From positions 1 to 34,086 of the forward strand of contig JABMPR010000135.1 in NCBI GenBank assembly GCA_013202895.1: a stretch of DNA of 34,086 bases, read 5' to 3'. The notes under the pieces are model-generated. The model did not search any database. It was not told where the DNA came from and saw only the letters and a list, made by a program, of their open reading frames with translations. Shown in pieces: positions 16,393 to 24,413 of this stretch. How positions within the stretch are numbered: the stretch's first letter is position 1; each line of letters starts with the position of its first letter. Source of the stretch: a bacterium. GTDB lineage: Bacteria > Fidelibacterota > UBA8477 > JABMPR01. Both the position numbers and the translations under genes were made by a program.

Positions 16393-17412
16393 ATGTCATT
16401 ATCATTGAACTGGTCAGTCAAACGTTTAACCACCAAATTTGAATTCAAGATCGCTCGCAGCGCAGAGACCTACTACGATTCAGTTATTCTCGAGTTGTCC
16501 GATGGGACTCATACGGGTTTCGGTGAGTCGCTACCTAATAAACGATATGAGAACGGTGCTGATGCTGTGTGCGCCCTTCTAAACCAATTCAAGTCCAAAA
16601 TATTGGATCTTCCTGTGGCGGACTATGAGTCGAGACAGTCAGCCCTGGAAAATCTTTTCCCCACAAGTTTTTCCTTACAAGCTGCAGTTGACACGGCATT
16701 CTGGGATCTTCAAGGGCAGATTGCACAGAAACCGCTCTGGAAGCTATTTGGCGCACAGAAAAAAATGGTAACCTCTTCTTACACAATCGGCATCTCCGAT
16801 CTAAATATTATTCCAGAAAAGATCAGGGAAGCTACACCTTATTCATTACTCAAGATCAAGCTGGGTACAGATTATGATCACGATATTATTCGTGCTATCC
16901 GGGCTGAAACCGATAAAGTGCTACGGGTGGATGTTAACGAAGGCTGGAAAACGCTTGATGATGCCAAGCGTGGAGCGGAATGGTTGGCTGAGGAGAATGT
17001 AGAATTTCTGGAACAGCCAATGCCGGCTAATCAACTGGATGATATTGCCAAATTGTATGAATTTTCACCCCTTCCCCTGGTGGCGGATGAAAATTCTGTC
17101 CGCCCAGAAGACATTCCGGGGTTGGTTGGGGCCTATGATGGTATCAATATCAAGCTGATGAAATGCGGCGGGCTGACCAATGCTCGAAAAATGGTGGACC
17201 TGGCACAGCAATATAATTTTGATATTATGCTGGGTTGTATGCTTGAATCATCCGTGGGTATTTCAGCTATGGCACAGTTGGGCTCATTTGCCAAATGGCT
17301 AGATCTGGATGGAAATGTCCTTATATCAAATGATCCATTTATGGGTGTTAGAAACGAATCGGGAGAAATGATTTTATCAGAGAAACCGGGTCTGGGCATT
17401 GCTCCTCGTTAA
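16393..17412 (+). CDS. dgcA: Enolase-superfamily dipeptide epimerase / N-acetyl-D-glutamate racemase (DgcA-like)
   Basis: The 339-residue protein carries the muconate-lactonising subgroup catalytic set. KIK (K154, K156) is on one side and K254 in IKLMKCGG on the other. Metal ligands are D180 (RVDVNEGW), E207 (LEQPMP) and D232 (VADENS). LDLDG (D304, D306) is the pattern of dipeptide epimerases that bind the substrate amino group. It could epimerise L-Ala-D/L-Glu from peptidoglycan or racemise N-acetyl-D-Glu made by the upstream DgcN-like enzyme. The ATG at 16393 has GGGGAG upstream and starts 1 bp after the dgcN stop. Confidence 0.85.
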   Translation: MSLSLNWSVKRLTTKFEFKIARSAETYYDSVILELSDGTHTGFGESLPNKRYENGADAVCALLNQFKSKILDLPVADYESRQSALENLFPTSFSLQAAVDTAFWDLQGQIAQKPLWKLFGAQKKMVTSSYTIGISDLNIIPEKIREATPYSLLKIKLGTDYDHDIIRAIRAETDKVLRVDVNEGWKTLDDAKRGAEWLAEENVEFLEQPMPANQLDDIAKLYEFSPLPLVADENSVRPEDIPGLVGAYDGINIKLMKCGGLTNARKMVDLAQQYNFDIMLGCMLESSVGISAMAQLGSFAKWLDLDGNVLISNDPFMGVRNESGEMILSEKPGLGIAPR

Positions 17413-17458
17413 TGGAAAAATCCAATTCACAAAGATCAGATTCTGCAAGGAGATAGAT

Positions 17459-18973
17459 TTGAGAGCAAACACAAAGATCATTATTATCACTATTGTAGCC
17501 ATAATGGTAATTAACTGCAGTACCAACACTCCTTTTTCTACATCTGTTCCAAAACAGGAATTCAGACGCAGCTCACAGGAGCAGGCGGCATACATGATTG
17601 ATACACTTTTAAATCAAGCCCCGACTGATATGGGTTGGTGGGGTGTAAAAATCCAATATGCCAGATCTGGAGAAGTGATCTACGAGCGGAATTCTGCAAA
17701 ATTGTTCATGCCTGCTTCCAATATGAAAATGTACACAACTGCTGCAGCCCTTTGTCTTCTGAATCCGCAGTACCGTTATGAAACCGATTTTGTGACCAAT
17801 GGAAGCATTGATGAGGAGGGAATCCTTAATGGAGATCTGATGATCAAAGGCAGCGGGGACCCAAGCTGGTCTTGGCGTTTCTATGATGGAAATTACGACT
17901 CGGTTATGGTGCGTTTTGTTGATTCATTAAAGACCAGAGGTATTAGCGGGATCAATGGAAATATCATAGGTGATGACAATGTGTTTGATGATGTAGCCCT
18001 GGGTTATGGTTGGGCCTGGGACGATGAAGCCTATTATTATGCAGCCCAATTATCAGGTTTATCATATAGCGAAAACTATATCGATTATATACTTACACCT
18101 GATTCGGTGAATCTGGGGAGTCCGGTTATCATTGAACCACACCCCCGGACAACATACATGAATTTACGAAATGATCTCATTACAGTAAGCAGCGATAGCT
18201 CGACAGATTGGGATTATGGTCGTGAGCGTGAGACCAATAATGGATGGTTTGAAGGGGAATATCGAATACAGAGTGGTGAGGTGGAGGAAACCATAAGCAT
18301 TAATAATCCTACTCTATATACGGTGCACGTGCTCAAGGAGCGGTTGGAAGAGGCAGGCATCAATGTCAGTGGTGTACCAAAAGATGTCGATGATTTAGAG
18401 GATACCCTGAACTATGCGGCAACCCAAAAACTGTTTACCTATTATTCTCATCCTATGTCTGATATCATCTCAAAGGTGAACCGACCCAGCCAAAATTTCA
18501 TTGCCGAAACCCTTCAGAAAACATTAGGTGCTGAATTTGGAAAAGCTGGATCCTCCAAGCAGGGACGGAAGGTACAGATGGCTCTATACGATTCACTTGG
18601 TATGGATACTAAGAACCTGCAATTACGCGACGGTTCAGGCTTATCCAGACACAATCTGGTTTCTCCCAATACATCCACTTCACTCTTACAGATGATGTGG
18701 GATCATCCCTATCGCAGCTATTATATCGAATCTTTCCCACTCTCAGGTGTGACAGGGACCATTCGCAAACGTACCCTTGGTAGTAGTGCTGAAGGCAATG
18801 TCAGGGCCAAGACGGGTTACATTGGCTATGTCCGGTCATTAAGCGGCTATACTTGGACCCAGTCCGGGGAACCACTGATTTTCTCAATAATGGTGAATCA
18901 TTATACCATTCCAACCTGGCAAGTGAATAATATTCAGGATCGGATCGTAACCGTTCTTTCGGATATGGAGTAG
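17459..18973 (+). CDS. dacB: D-alanyl-D-alanine carboxypeptidase/endopeptidase, PBP4 (DacB) family lipoprotein
   Basis: This periplasmic peptidase S13 enzyme trims or cleaves peptidoglycan cross-links. The three penicillin-binding motifs are present: S-x-x-K as PASNMK (S87, K90), S-x-N as RPSQN near residue 345, and K-T-G as RAKTGYIG near 458. The TTG at 17459 has AAGGAG six bases upstream and gives 504 residues. The first 20 residues are an export signal ending VINC, a lipobox-like site with unusual Asn before Cys20. An upstream TTG at 17399 would overlap dgcA and prepend non-signal sequence. Its position after the dgcN-dgcA pair suggests peptidoglycan-peptide turnover. Confidence 0.9.
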   Translation: MRANTKIIIITIVAIMVINCSTNTPFSTSVPKQEFRRSSQEQAAYMIDTLLNQAPTDMGWWGVKIQYARSGEVIYERNSAKLFMPASNMKMYTTAAALCLLNPQYRYETDFVTNGSIDEEGILNGDLMIKGSGDPSWSWRFYDGNYDSVMVRFVDSLKTRGISGINGNIIGDDNVFDDVALGYGWAWDDEAYYYAAQLSGLSYSENYIDYILTPDSVNLGSPVIIEPHPRTTYMNLRNDLITVSSDSSTDWDYGRERETNNGWFEGEYRIQSGEVEETISINNPTLYTVHVLKERLEEAGINVSGVPKDVDDLEDTLNYAATQKLFTYYSHPMSDIISKVNRPSQNFIAETLQKTLGAEFGKAGSSKQGRKVQMALYDSLGMDTKNLQLRDGSGLSRHNLVSPNTSTSLLQMMWDHPYRSYYIESFPLSGVTGTIRKRTLGSSAEGNVRAKTGYIGYVRSLSGYTWTQSGEPLIFSIMVNHYTIPTWQVNNIQDRIVTVLSDME

Positions 18974-18976
18974 GCT

Positions 18977-19386
18977 ATGCGAGTAAAAAAATAAGTCATA
19001 TCGCTGTTGCGGGGAATGATGTCGACCAAAGCCGGATTCTGTATCAGGACATCCTGGGTCTTGATTTCAAGGGCTCAGAATTGGTTGAACGTGAAGGTGT
19101 GACAACCCATTTTTTTAATGTTAGCGAGTCTGCAATAGAAATCCTGGAGCCTTTATCAGAGGATACCTCCGTTGCAAAATTCTTATCCAAACGCGGTCCT
19201 GGTCTTCATCATCTGGCATTGGAAGTTGAAGGTTTGGACGAATATGTGCAGAAACTCAAAGCTGCTGGTATCACTCTGCTAAATGATGAGCCCCAACCAG
19301 GTGCACATGGGATGCGGATTGTTTTTATTCATCCGAAGTCTACCGGCGGAGTTCTGCTCGAATTGTGTGAGAAAATTAAAACTTGA
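18977..19386 (+). CDS. mce: Methylmalonyl-CoA epimerase (VOC family), apparent one-base frameshift near the start
   Basis: The protein interconverts (R)- and (S)-methylmalonyl-CoA in propionate metabolism. The main frame (no ATG/GTG/TTG until TTG 19081) reads KKISHIAVAGNDVDQS, then YQDILGLDF, GPGLHHLALEV and GVLLELCEK. The metal-ligand His (SHIAVA), His (LHHLA) and Glu (LLELC) are all in place. The natural ATG at 18977, 3 bp after the dacB stop with GGAG upstream, encodes MRVKK and then hits TAA because the A tract has seven As. With eight As it runs straight into KISHIAVA and gives 136 residues, the normal size. Starting at 19081 would lose the first metal ligand. The likely causes are an assembly indel, a real frameshift, or transcriptional slippage. 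Confidence 0.85.
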
Positions 19387-19453
19387 TGAAGTGCCATTCA
19401 CACGCGTCTTAATAGAGGGGGCTCCCTCAATACTTTTAAATCAAAATCGAGAT

Positions 19454-20497
19454 CTAATCAAATTTTGTTATAACGGTAACACCGACCCCTGTAAATCTAT
19501 CCATGTTAACTAACTCTGTTCGAGCATCTTCCAGAGTTATGGATTTACCAATCAGTTTTTGGGGTGAAAGTTTTCCATTTTGAATCATGGATAACATCTC
19601 TGGATACTTATGAGCCTGCATCCCATGACTACCGACAATCTCTAGTTCATTTGCTATAATTTTATCCATAGGAACAATAGGGTTCGAATGATCACCCAGC
19701 ATGAGGCCTACCTGGACATGCCGACCGCGTTTTCTCAAATTCGCTATGGAATTGAAACAGGTTTCGGTACTTCCCAAAGCATCCAGAGAAACATGAACAC
19801 CACCCTGAGTCAGATCGCGTATCTCCTCCACAACATCATCTGACCTGATTGCATTGACAGTTGCGCTTGCCCCAATCGAGCGGGCGAATTCAAGCTTATC
19901 ATCACCAATATCGATGGCTATCACTTTTGCACCCAAAGCGCTGGCGATCATAACGGCAGATAAGCCTACCCCTCCACAGCCATGAACAGCAACCCATTGT
20001 CCTTTAGCAACCTTTCCTTGTGCCACTATTGCTCTATAAGATGTAATAAATCGACAACCCAGACTTGCGGCTGTGACAAAATCGATTTCAGCAGGTAAAC
20101 TGACCAGATTCACATCAGCATAGTCCATAGCAACGTATTCAGCGAATGAACCCCAATGGCTGAAACCTGGCTGGAATTGCCTATCGCAGACCTGGTGATT
20201 TCCCGAAATACATTGAGGACATGTACCACAGCCACACACAAAAGGAAGTGTAACCCTGTCACCAGTGGTCCAGTTATGGACATCCTTGCCAGTGGCTTCA
20301 ACAATACCTGCCAGCTCATGACCGGGAACGTGGGGGAGAGTAATGTCAGGATCATGCCCCCTCCATCCATGCCAATCACTTCTGCACAAACCGGTCGCTT
20401 TCACACGAATGACAACCCCGCCATTGCTGGGAGTAGGATCAGGCACATTTTCAATGGCAAGCGGTTTGCCAAACTCCCTGTATATAGCTGCTCTCAT
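19454..20497 (-). CDS. Zinc-dependent alcohol dehydrogenase (MDR superfamily)
   Basis: The 347-residue NAD(P)-dependent enzyme contains catalytic Zn ligands C38 ([10 protein letters not shown]), H60-E61 (VPGHELAG) and C148 (SLGCRF). Structural-zinc cysteines lie in CGCGTCPQC and HQVC (residues 88-104). The Rossmann motif is GCGGVGLSA near 175 with IAIDIGDDK after it, suggesting NAD preference from the Asp. [11 protein letters not shown] and the GLM strand are typical of the family. The substrate is not predictable. GGGAG lies about ten bases upstream of the ATG. It is convergent with the long plus-strand operon and is followed upstream by rubrerythrin. Confidence 0.92.
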   Translation of the reverse strand: MRAAIYREFGKPLAIENVPDPTPSNGGVVIRVKATGLCRSDWHGWRGHDPDITLPHVPGHELAGIVEATGKDVHNWTTGDRVTLPFVCGCGTCPQCISGNHQVCDRQFQPGFSHWGSFAEYVAMDYADVNLVSLPAEIDFVTAASLGCRFITSYRAIVAQGKVAKGQWVAVHGCGGVGLSAVMIASALGAKVIAIDIGDDKLEFARSIGASATVNAIRSDDVVEEIRDLTQGGVHVSLDALGSTETCFNSIANLRKRGRHVQVGLMLGDHSNPIVPMDKIIANELEIVGSHGMQAHKYPEMLSMIQNGKLSPQKLIGKSITLEDARTELVNMDRFTGVGVTVITKFD

Positions 20498-20559
20498 GGA
20501 TGTAACTCCCAGCTCAAACTATGACCAATTTCGGACCAATGGCCGTGGCAATCTTTTGC

Positions 20560-21138
20560 TTACCAATTTTCACCTAATAACTCAAAATAAGATTGAGGGT
20601 GTAAGCAGGCCGGACACACTTTGGGAGCTTGCTCCGCCTCGTGCAGGTATCCACAATTGATGCAACGCCAGACCACTTTACCATTTCGCTTAAATACCCT
20701 ACCTGCTTCAAGGTTTTCAGCAAGATCTTTGTAGCGCTTGCCATGCTGTTTTTCGGCGACAGCAATGGTTTCAAACGCTGAGGCAATTTGTTTAAATCCT
20801 TCTTCTCGAGCGATTTTTGCAAACTCAGGATACATTATGGTCCACTCGTACTCTTCTCCTGCCGCTGCAGCTTTCAGATTTTCCAGTGTCGTCCCAATTT
20901 TCCCGGCAGGGAAGGTCTCTGTAATTTCAAGATCCCCACCCTCAAGAAATTTAAAGAAGCGTTTGGCGTGTTCTTTCTCTTGATTTGCAGTTTCCGTAAA
21001 GATTTCGGCTATCTGCATCAGGCCCTGCTTTTTAGCAGCACTGGCAAAATAGGTATATCTATTTCTTGCTTGAGATTCGCCTGCAAACGCCACCAGCAGA
21101 TTTTTTTCAGTTTGACTTCCTTTGATACTCGTTGACAT
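20560..21138 (-). CDS. rbr: Rubrerythrin
   Basis: Rubrerythrin is a di-iron peroxidase that removes hydrogen peroxide in anaerobes and microaerophiles. The 192-residue protein has a ferritin-like four-helix domain with ligands E21 (FAGESQARNRY), E54 and H57 (NQEKEHAKRF), E95/E98 (AGEEYEW) and E129/H132 (VAEKQHGKRY). The C-terminal rubredoxin domain has its Fe(Cys)4 pairs at C159/C162 (CINCG) and C175/C178 (CPACLH). A GGAGG sits seven bases before the ATG. It suggests a life with at least transient low oxygen. Confidence 0.97.
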   Translation of the reverse strand: MSTSIKGSQTEKNLLVAFAGESQARNRYTYFASAAKKQGLMQIAEIFTETANQEKEHAKRFFKFLEGGDLEITETFPAGKIGTTLENLKAAAAGEEYEWTIMYPEFAKIAREEGFKQIASAFETIAVAEKQHGKRYKDLAENLEAGRVFKRNGKVVWRCINCGYLHEAEQAPKVCPACLHPQSYFELLGENW

Positions 21139-21161
21139 GTCATGTCCTCCATTGATATATA

Positions 21162-21189
21162 ATTATATTAAACAAAAAATTTAAGTAAA
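21162..21189 (-). promoter_or_regulatory. rbr: Candidate sigma-70-type promoter of rubrerythrin
   Basis: Read on the minus strand, TATAAT (21162-21167) is a perfect -10 box. TTTACT (21184-21189) lies 16 bases upstream as a four-of-six match to TTGACA. The -10 box is 23 bp ahead of the rubrerythrin ATG in an AT-rich gap, so the spacing is reasonable, but AT-rich sequence gives such matches by chance. Confidence 0.45.
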
Positions 21190-21245
21190 AGCATACCACT
21201 TTGCACTGCCAATATCAATAAAATGTGAATTCTAGATACCAGATT

Positions 21246-22454
21246 CTATTTTATTATCGCCATTTTCCAAAAAAGCAAACTGGTTTCAGTCTCCAGACGA
21301 ATCAGGTAAGTCCCTGAAGGTAATGTACGACCATCCTCATCGGTTCCATTCCAGGAAAAGCTATTTGGACCAGCCTCAAGGCTTGCGCTTAACAGATTCC
21401 GCACTTCACGACCCATGAGATCATAAATCCTAAGATCAACGTCTCCTGAGACAGGCAACATAAAATCAATATTTGTTCCCTGGTTGCTGGGATTTGGAAA
21501 GACAATTAACTCTGCAACTGGTCGAGTAGATGTCGGTTCGATTGCTACAAATTCATCAATCAATTCCATCATGGCTGTGCCGCTTGCATATTCAGTGGTG
21601 AATCCCAGTAGTTCACCAATGGTAGGAGCAACATCAGGTATCACCCGCGGAATATCTGACACTAGACCAGGATATATGTCTGGTCCTATGGCCAGGAGCT
21701 GGATATGGCGACATCCATCGCAATTATCTCCGTGACCGGAAAAATTATAGTCATGGCGACCATGATCATTGGTGACCAGCAATGTGGTTTTATCCTGGTA
21801 GTCAGGATTAGCCTGGATGGTTTCCCAGAGCTCCCCGACAATATTATCGGCAGTCACAATCGCTTGCAAATAGTCGTTCCAGATGCCTGAATGACCTGCA
21901 TGATCCACATCTGCCAGATACATGAGCAGAAAGTGTGGAGATTGAGATGCAATAATCTGTTCAGTTTCGTGCCATACATCTTGATCTGTTGATCCAACGC
22001 TATGATAAAGTGGCCAATAATCAGGACCAAATTCAGGATGGAAACTTGCCTTCCAGGGGCATAGAGCTTTTATGGTATAGACACAGTCAATGGCAGGTCT
22101 GGATAGTTGTCTACGATAGTATTCGAAAACCGTAGGCAGCTCAGTGTAATTATTGGGGGAGCCACCACAATCAGGATCTGAAAAGGAGTTGATGTCCGTC
22201 CAGGCTCCACACCATATGGCCGGAATAGCTCGACTGGTGTATGTGTATCCATCATTGCGGAAGTCACCTACGATTGCCCCCTGGTCAGCCATTTCGGCCA
22301 TTCTGGGGACATAATCATGGGCTTCATCCCCAAGACCCTCACTGTAGCGCAATCCATCCACTATCACCAGCACCACACGCTCAGTTTCATATGCATGGGT
22401 CAACTGAAATAAAAGAGTAACTATAAGCAGATACAAGATTGGCCTTACCCGCAT
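21246..22454 (-). CDS. Secreted alkaline-phosphatase-superfamily phosphodiesterase with C-terminal T9SS-type sorting domain
   Basis: The 402-residue protein has a signal peptide (1-21) and a type I phosphodiesterase/phosphopentomutase-like catalytic core. Metal-site motifs are VLVIVDGLRY (D33), the nucleophile region GYTYTSRAIP (T73 likely), YLADVDHAGH (D182/D184, H185, H188), TNDHGRH (D230, H231, H234), and the SGHGD and CRH segments. The last ~80 residues begin FPNPSNQGTNI and contain RIYDLMGREVRNL, a WNGTDEDGR segment, LPSGTYLIRLET and a final KMAIIK. That is the type A sorting/FlgD-like Ig domain of type IX secretion cargo. The substrate (nucleotide, phospholipid or phosphonate ester) is unknown. 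Confidence 0.85.
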   Translation of the reverse strand: MRVRPILYLLIVTLLFQLTHAYETERVVLVIVDGLRYSEGLGDEAHDYVPRMAEMADQGAIVGDFRNDGYTYTSRAIPAIWCGAWTDINSFSDPDCGGSPNNYTELPTVFEYYRRQLSRPAIDCVYTIKALCPWKASFHPEFGPDYWPLYHSVGSTDQDVWHETEQIIASQSPHFLLMYLADVDHAGHSGIWNDYLQAIVTADNIVGELWETIQANPDYQDKTTLLVTNDHGRHDYNFSGHGDNCDGCRHIQLLAIGPDIYPGLVSDIPRVIPDVAPTIGELLGFTTEYASGTAMMELIDEFVAIEPTSTRPVAELIVFPNPSNQGTNIDFMLPVSGDVDLRIYDLMGREVRNLLSASLEAGPNSFSWNGTDEDGRTLPSGTYLIRLETETSLLFWKMAIIK

Positions 22455-22567
22455 TCCAGCGGATTTGTCCTCCCGTGGAATATTATCTATTTCAATACTG
22501 ATCTCCTATTTCTAATTCAACTGGCTTTGATAAACTCGATAGCATCTTGAAAGTACCCCGCATGATT

Positions 22568-23461
22568 TTAGGGGATGATAATTTCAGCTAATACCGGCAT
22601 GTGATCTGAGGGGAAAAATCCGTCGAAGGTATCGGCAAGCGTCCCATGTCTTACAGCTTTTATTCCATCGGTAATAAAGATATAATCAATTTCCCGACCA
22701 TTGTTCTCCAGACTTGATAGATCAAATCCATTAAATGTAGCATTTGGACCATGATGCGGATAATAGGATACAGATTTTGTGTCAATCAACTTAACGCCAG
22801 CATTAGTTGCAGATTTTTCGCTCAGGATTTTATAGGGTGCTGAATCTGGCGTTGCATTGAAATCACCTGTCAGGACCGCATCAGTTTTACCTGCTATATT
22901 TTGAATATAATTCAATATTAATTTGGCACTTTCAACACGGGCAACCTTACCCAAATGATCGAAATGTGTGTTGAAAAAATAAAAGATTTTATTCGTCTTC
23001 AAGTCCTGAAATTTACCCCAGGTCACAATGCGGTTACAGGCTGCATCCCAGCCTTTCCCCGGGACACTGGGAGTTTCTGATAGCCAGAAGGTTGAATCCT
23101 CAAGCACGGTGAAGCGATCTTTCAAATAAAAGATCCCCATATACTCACCTTGTTCTAGACCATCATCGCGACCGATTCCAAACCATGAATATTCTGGTAA
23201 GCGATCTTCCAGATCATGAACTTGGTCTATTAGTGCTTCCTGCACACCGATGATATCTGCCTGATAAAATCGAATCATGCTAGCAGCCATATCTTTGCGG
23301 TGGGGCCAGGCATTCAGACTATCGGATGCCACGTTCAAGCGGATGTTGAAAGTCATGGTTCTAATGGGGTGATTCATATCCACATTTGATGAACAATAGG
23401 AAAGAATTGTACTAAATACAAAAATGAATATTAGCGCTATATTCTTCATATACGTTCTCAT
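22568..23461 (-). CDS. Endonuclease/exonuclease/phosphatase family lipoprotein
   Basis: The 297-residue protein has a hydrophobic export segment (7-20) and a lipobox-like LSYC (Cys23). The EEP fold is clear: TMTFNIRLN (N39), IIGVQEA (E75), NTHFDH (H166, D168), LTGDFNATP (D200, N202), REIDYIFI (D259) and FPSDHMPV (D286, H287). Secreted members cleave phosphodiesters in nucleic acids, sphingomyelin or inositol phosphates; several Bacteroidetes relatives of this size are surface proteins of unknown substrate. AGGGGA precedes the ATG at 23461. It lies 113 bp downstream of the phosphodiesterase gene's start in the same orientation, possibly a phosphorus-scavenging pair. Confidence 0.88.
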   Translation of the reverse strand: MRTYMKNIALIFIFVFSTILSYCSSNVDMNHPIRTMTFNIRLNVASDSLNAWPHRKDMAASMIRFYQADIIGVQEALIDQVHDLEDRLPEYSWFGIGRDDGLEQGEYMGIFYLKDRFTVLEDSTFWLSETPSVPGKGWDAACNRIVTWGKFQDLKTNKIFYFFNTHFDHLGKVARVESAKLILNYIQNIAGKTDAVLTGDFNATPDSAPYKILSEKSATNAGVKLIDTKSVSYYPHHGPNATFNGFDLSSLENNGREIDYIFITDGIKAVRHGTLADTFDGFFPSDHMPVLAEIIIP

Positions 23462-23838
23462 TGACTATCCCCTTTAAAATAACTCGTTACAAATTCTATG
23501 AAATTATTTGGAGATGAATCCATGCGTCCTCTATTGGTTTCCTTAGGGTCTTAAATATGGATTCCAAACTAGAGTAAATGGTGATGAATCCCTACAATAA
23601 AGACACAATTGAAAACTATTATCTCAGCTATGCAGCTGCTGTAAATCGAATTATATGTAGGGCAATAAAAATGAATAATCGTGTCAGGAATATCAAGATC
23701 ATGCTTGGTTGGGATGGGATAATATTGAATTAAAGTGTAGAATCCAATCATAATAATTAAAATAGTGCTTGACATAATACCAATAATAGTTAACATTAAT
23801 GCAAATAAAATGCTGACTTTAATTTATACGGAGTTTGA
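23462..23838. other. 377-bp divergent intergenic region
   Basis: This AT-rich gap lies between the minus-strand EEP gene and a plus-strand small gene, so promoters for both are expected here. The only open frame of note is 23569-23796 on the minus strand (75 codons). It is rich in Ile and would form two membrane segments, but it has no ribosome-binding site and no recognisable homology. I do not call it a gene. Confidence 0.5.
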
Positions 23839-24063
23839 ATGAGACCTGAAAATAAACAACACAGATTTACTCGAGTAGCAGAAAAACGCGTACAAAATGT
23901 GCTGGATAGCATTCGGAGATTATCACAATGTTCAAATCCCCGGATGTATGAATGGGATAGTGATCAATTGAAAAAAATATGGAGCGCCATTGATCAGGAG
24001 TATCAGAATTGCCAGGCGAGTTACAAAAATAGTAAACCTGATCTCTTTAAATTGTCAACATAG
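23839..24063 (+). CDS. Small conserved hypothetical protein (EKR..NVL..IR..SN family)
   Basis: The 74-residue basic, helical protein has the pattern HRFTRVAEKRVQNVLDSI, then LSQCSNPRMYEW and a KKIWSAIDQEY helix. I recognise this arrangement (RF-x-R-V-A-E-x-R-x-x-x-V/A-L...SN...Y-x-W/Y...I-F/W-x-x-I/L) as a small family scattered in bacteria and archaea, with no known function. A GGAG lies seven bases ahead of the ATG. It is probably co-transcribed with the next gene 22 bp downstream. The two stand alone among minus-strand neighbours, which may hint at recent acquisition. Confidence 0.7.
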   Translation: MRPENKQHRFTRVAEKRVQNVLDSIRRLSQCSNPRMYEWDSDQLKKIWSAIDQEYQNCQASYKNSKPDLFKLST

Positions 24064-24085
24064 TAAAAGCATAGGGAATTAAGCC

Positions 24086-24361
24086 ATGGAAATTTTTGAT
24101 TCGGTCCCATTTAGTTTTGGAGGAAAAGATTTCGACATCCGAATACTTTATGATGAAGCGAGCATAAACGTGCTTGCCTTTCTCAAGGGATACCCGGCAA
24201 ATGGTTACAGATATCAGGTCAAAATAAAAAAAGATTGCGATGTTCGTGCTGTGTTGGAAAAAACACCCGTACCTGAACTCATAGAAAAATGTAAAGAAGA
24301 TCTTATGGGAAATACGTGGGAGGCTTTGCGCGAGGCGATTCAGTCCAGTCGGTCCAATTAA
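24086..24361 (+). CDS. Small hypothetical protein
   Basis: The 91-residue soluble protein has no family I recognise. It looks like a compact alpha/beta domain: beta-rich residues 1-45 (FDIRILYDEASINVLAF, then GYRYQVKIKK) and a helical C terminus (VPELIEKCKEDL, then TWEALREAIQ). An AGGGA site lies about seven bases before the ATG. It follows the preceding small gene by 22 bp in the same orientation, suggesting a two-gene unit. It is not obviously a toxin-antitoxin pair: no known toxin motif or antitoxin DNA-binding fold is seen. Confidence 0.6.
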   Translation: MEIFDSVPFSFGGKDFDIRILYDEASINVLAFLKGYPANGYRYQVKIKKDCDVRAVLEKTPVPELIEKCKEDLMGNTWEALREAIQSSRSN

Positions 24362-24413
24362 TTCCTGGGGGGTGAGCGCATCTTTATTAAGGGGATGGGT
24401 TTCCCAAAGACAA

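Noticed and set aside
19415-19428. Hairpin GAGGG-GGCT-CCCTC in the convergent gap, as a shared terminator
   Set aside because: Only five pairs and no T run on either side, so not called.
19283-19513. 76-codon plus-strand frame overlapping the end of the epimerase gene
   Set aside because: It overlaps the conserved epimerase C terminus in another frame and runs into the convergent dehydrogenase gene; no recognisable product.
23569-23796. 75-codon minus-strand frame with two membrane-like segments
   Set aside because: Ile-rich in AT-rich intergenic DNA, with no ribosome-binding site or homology; noted only in the intergenic entry.
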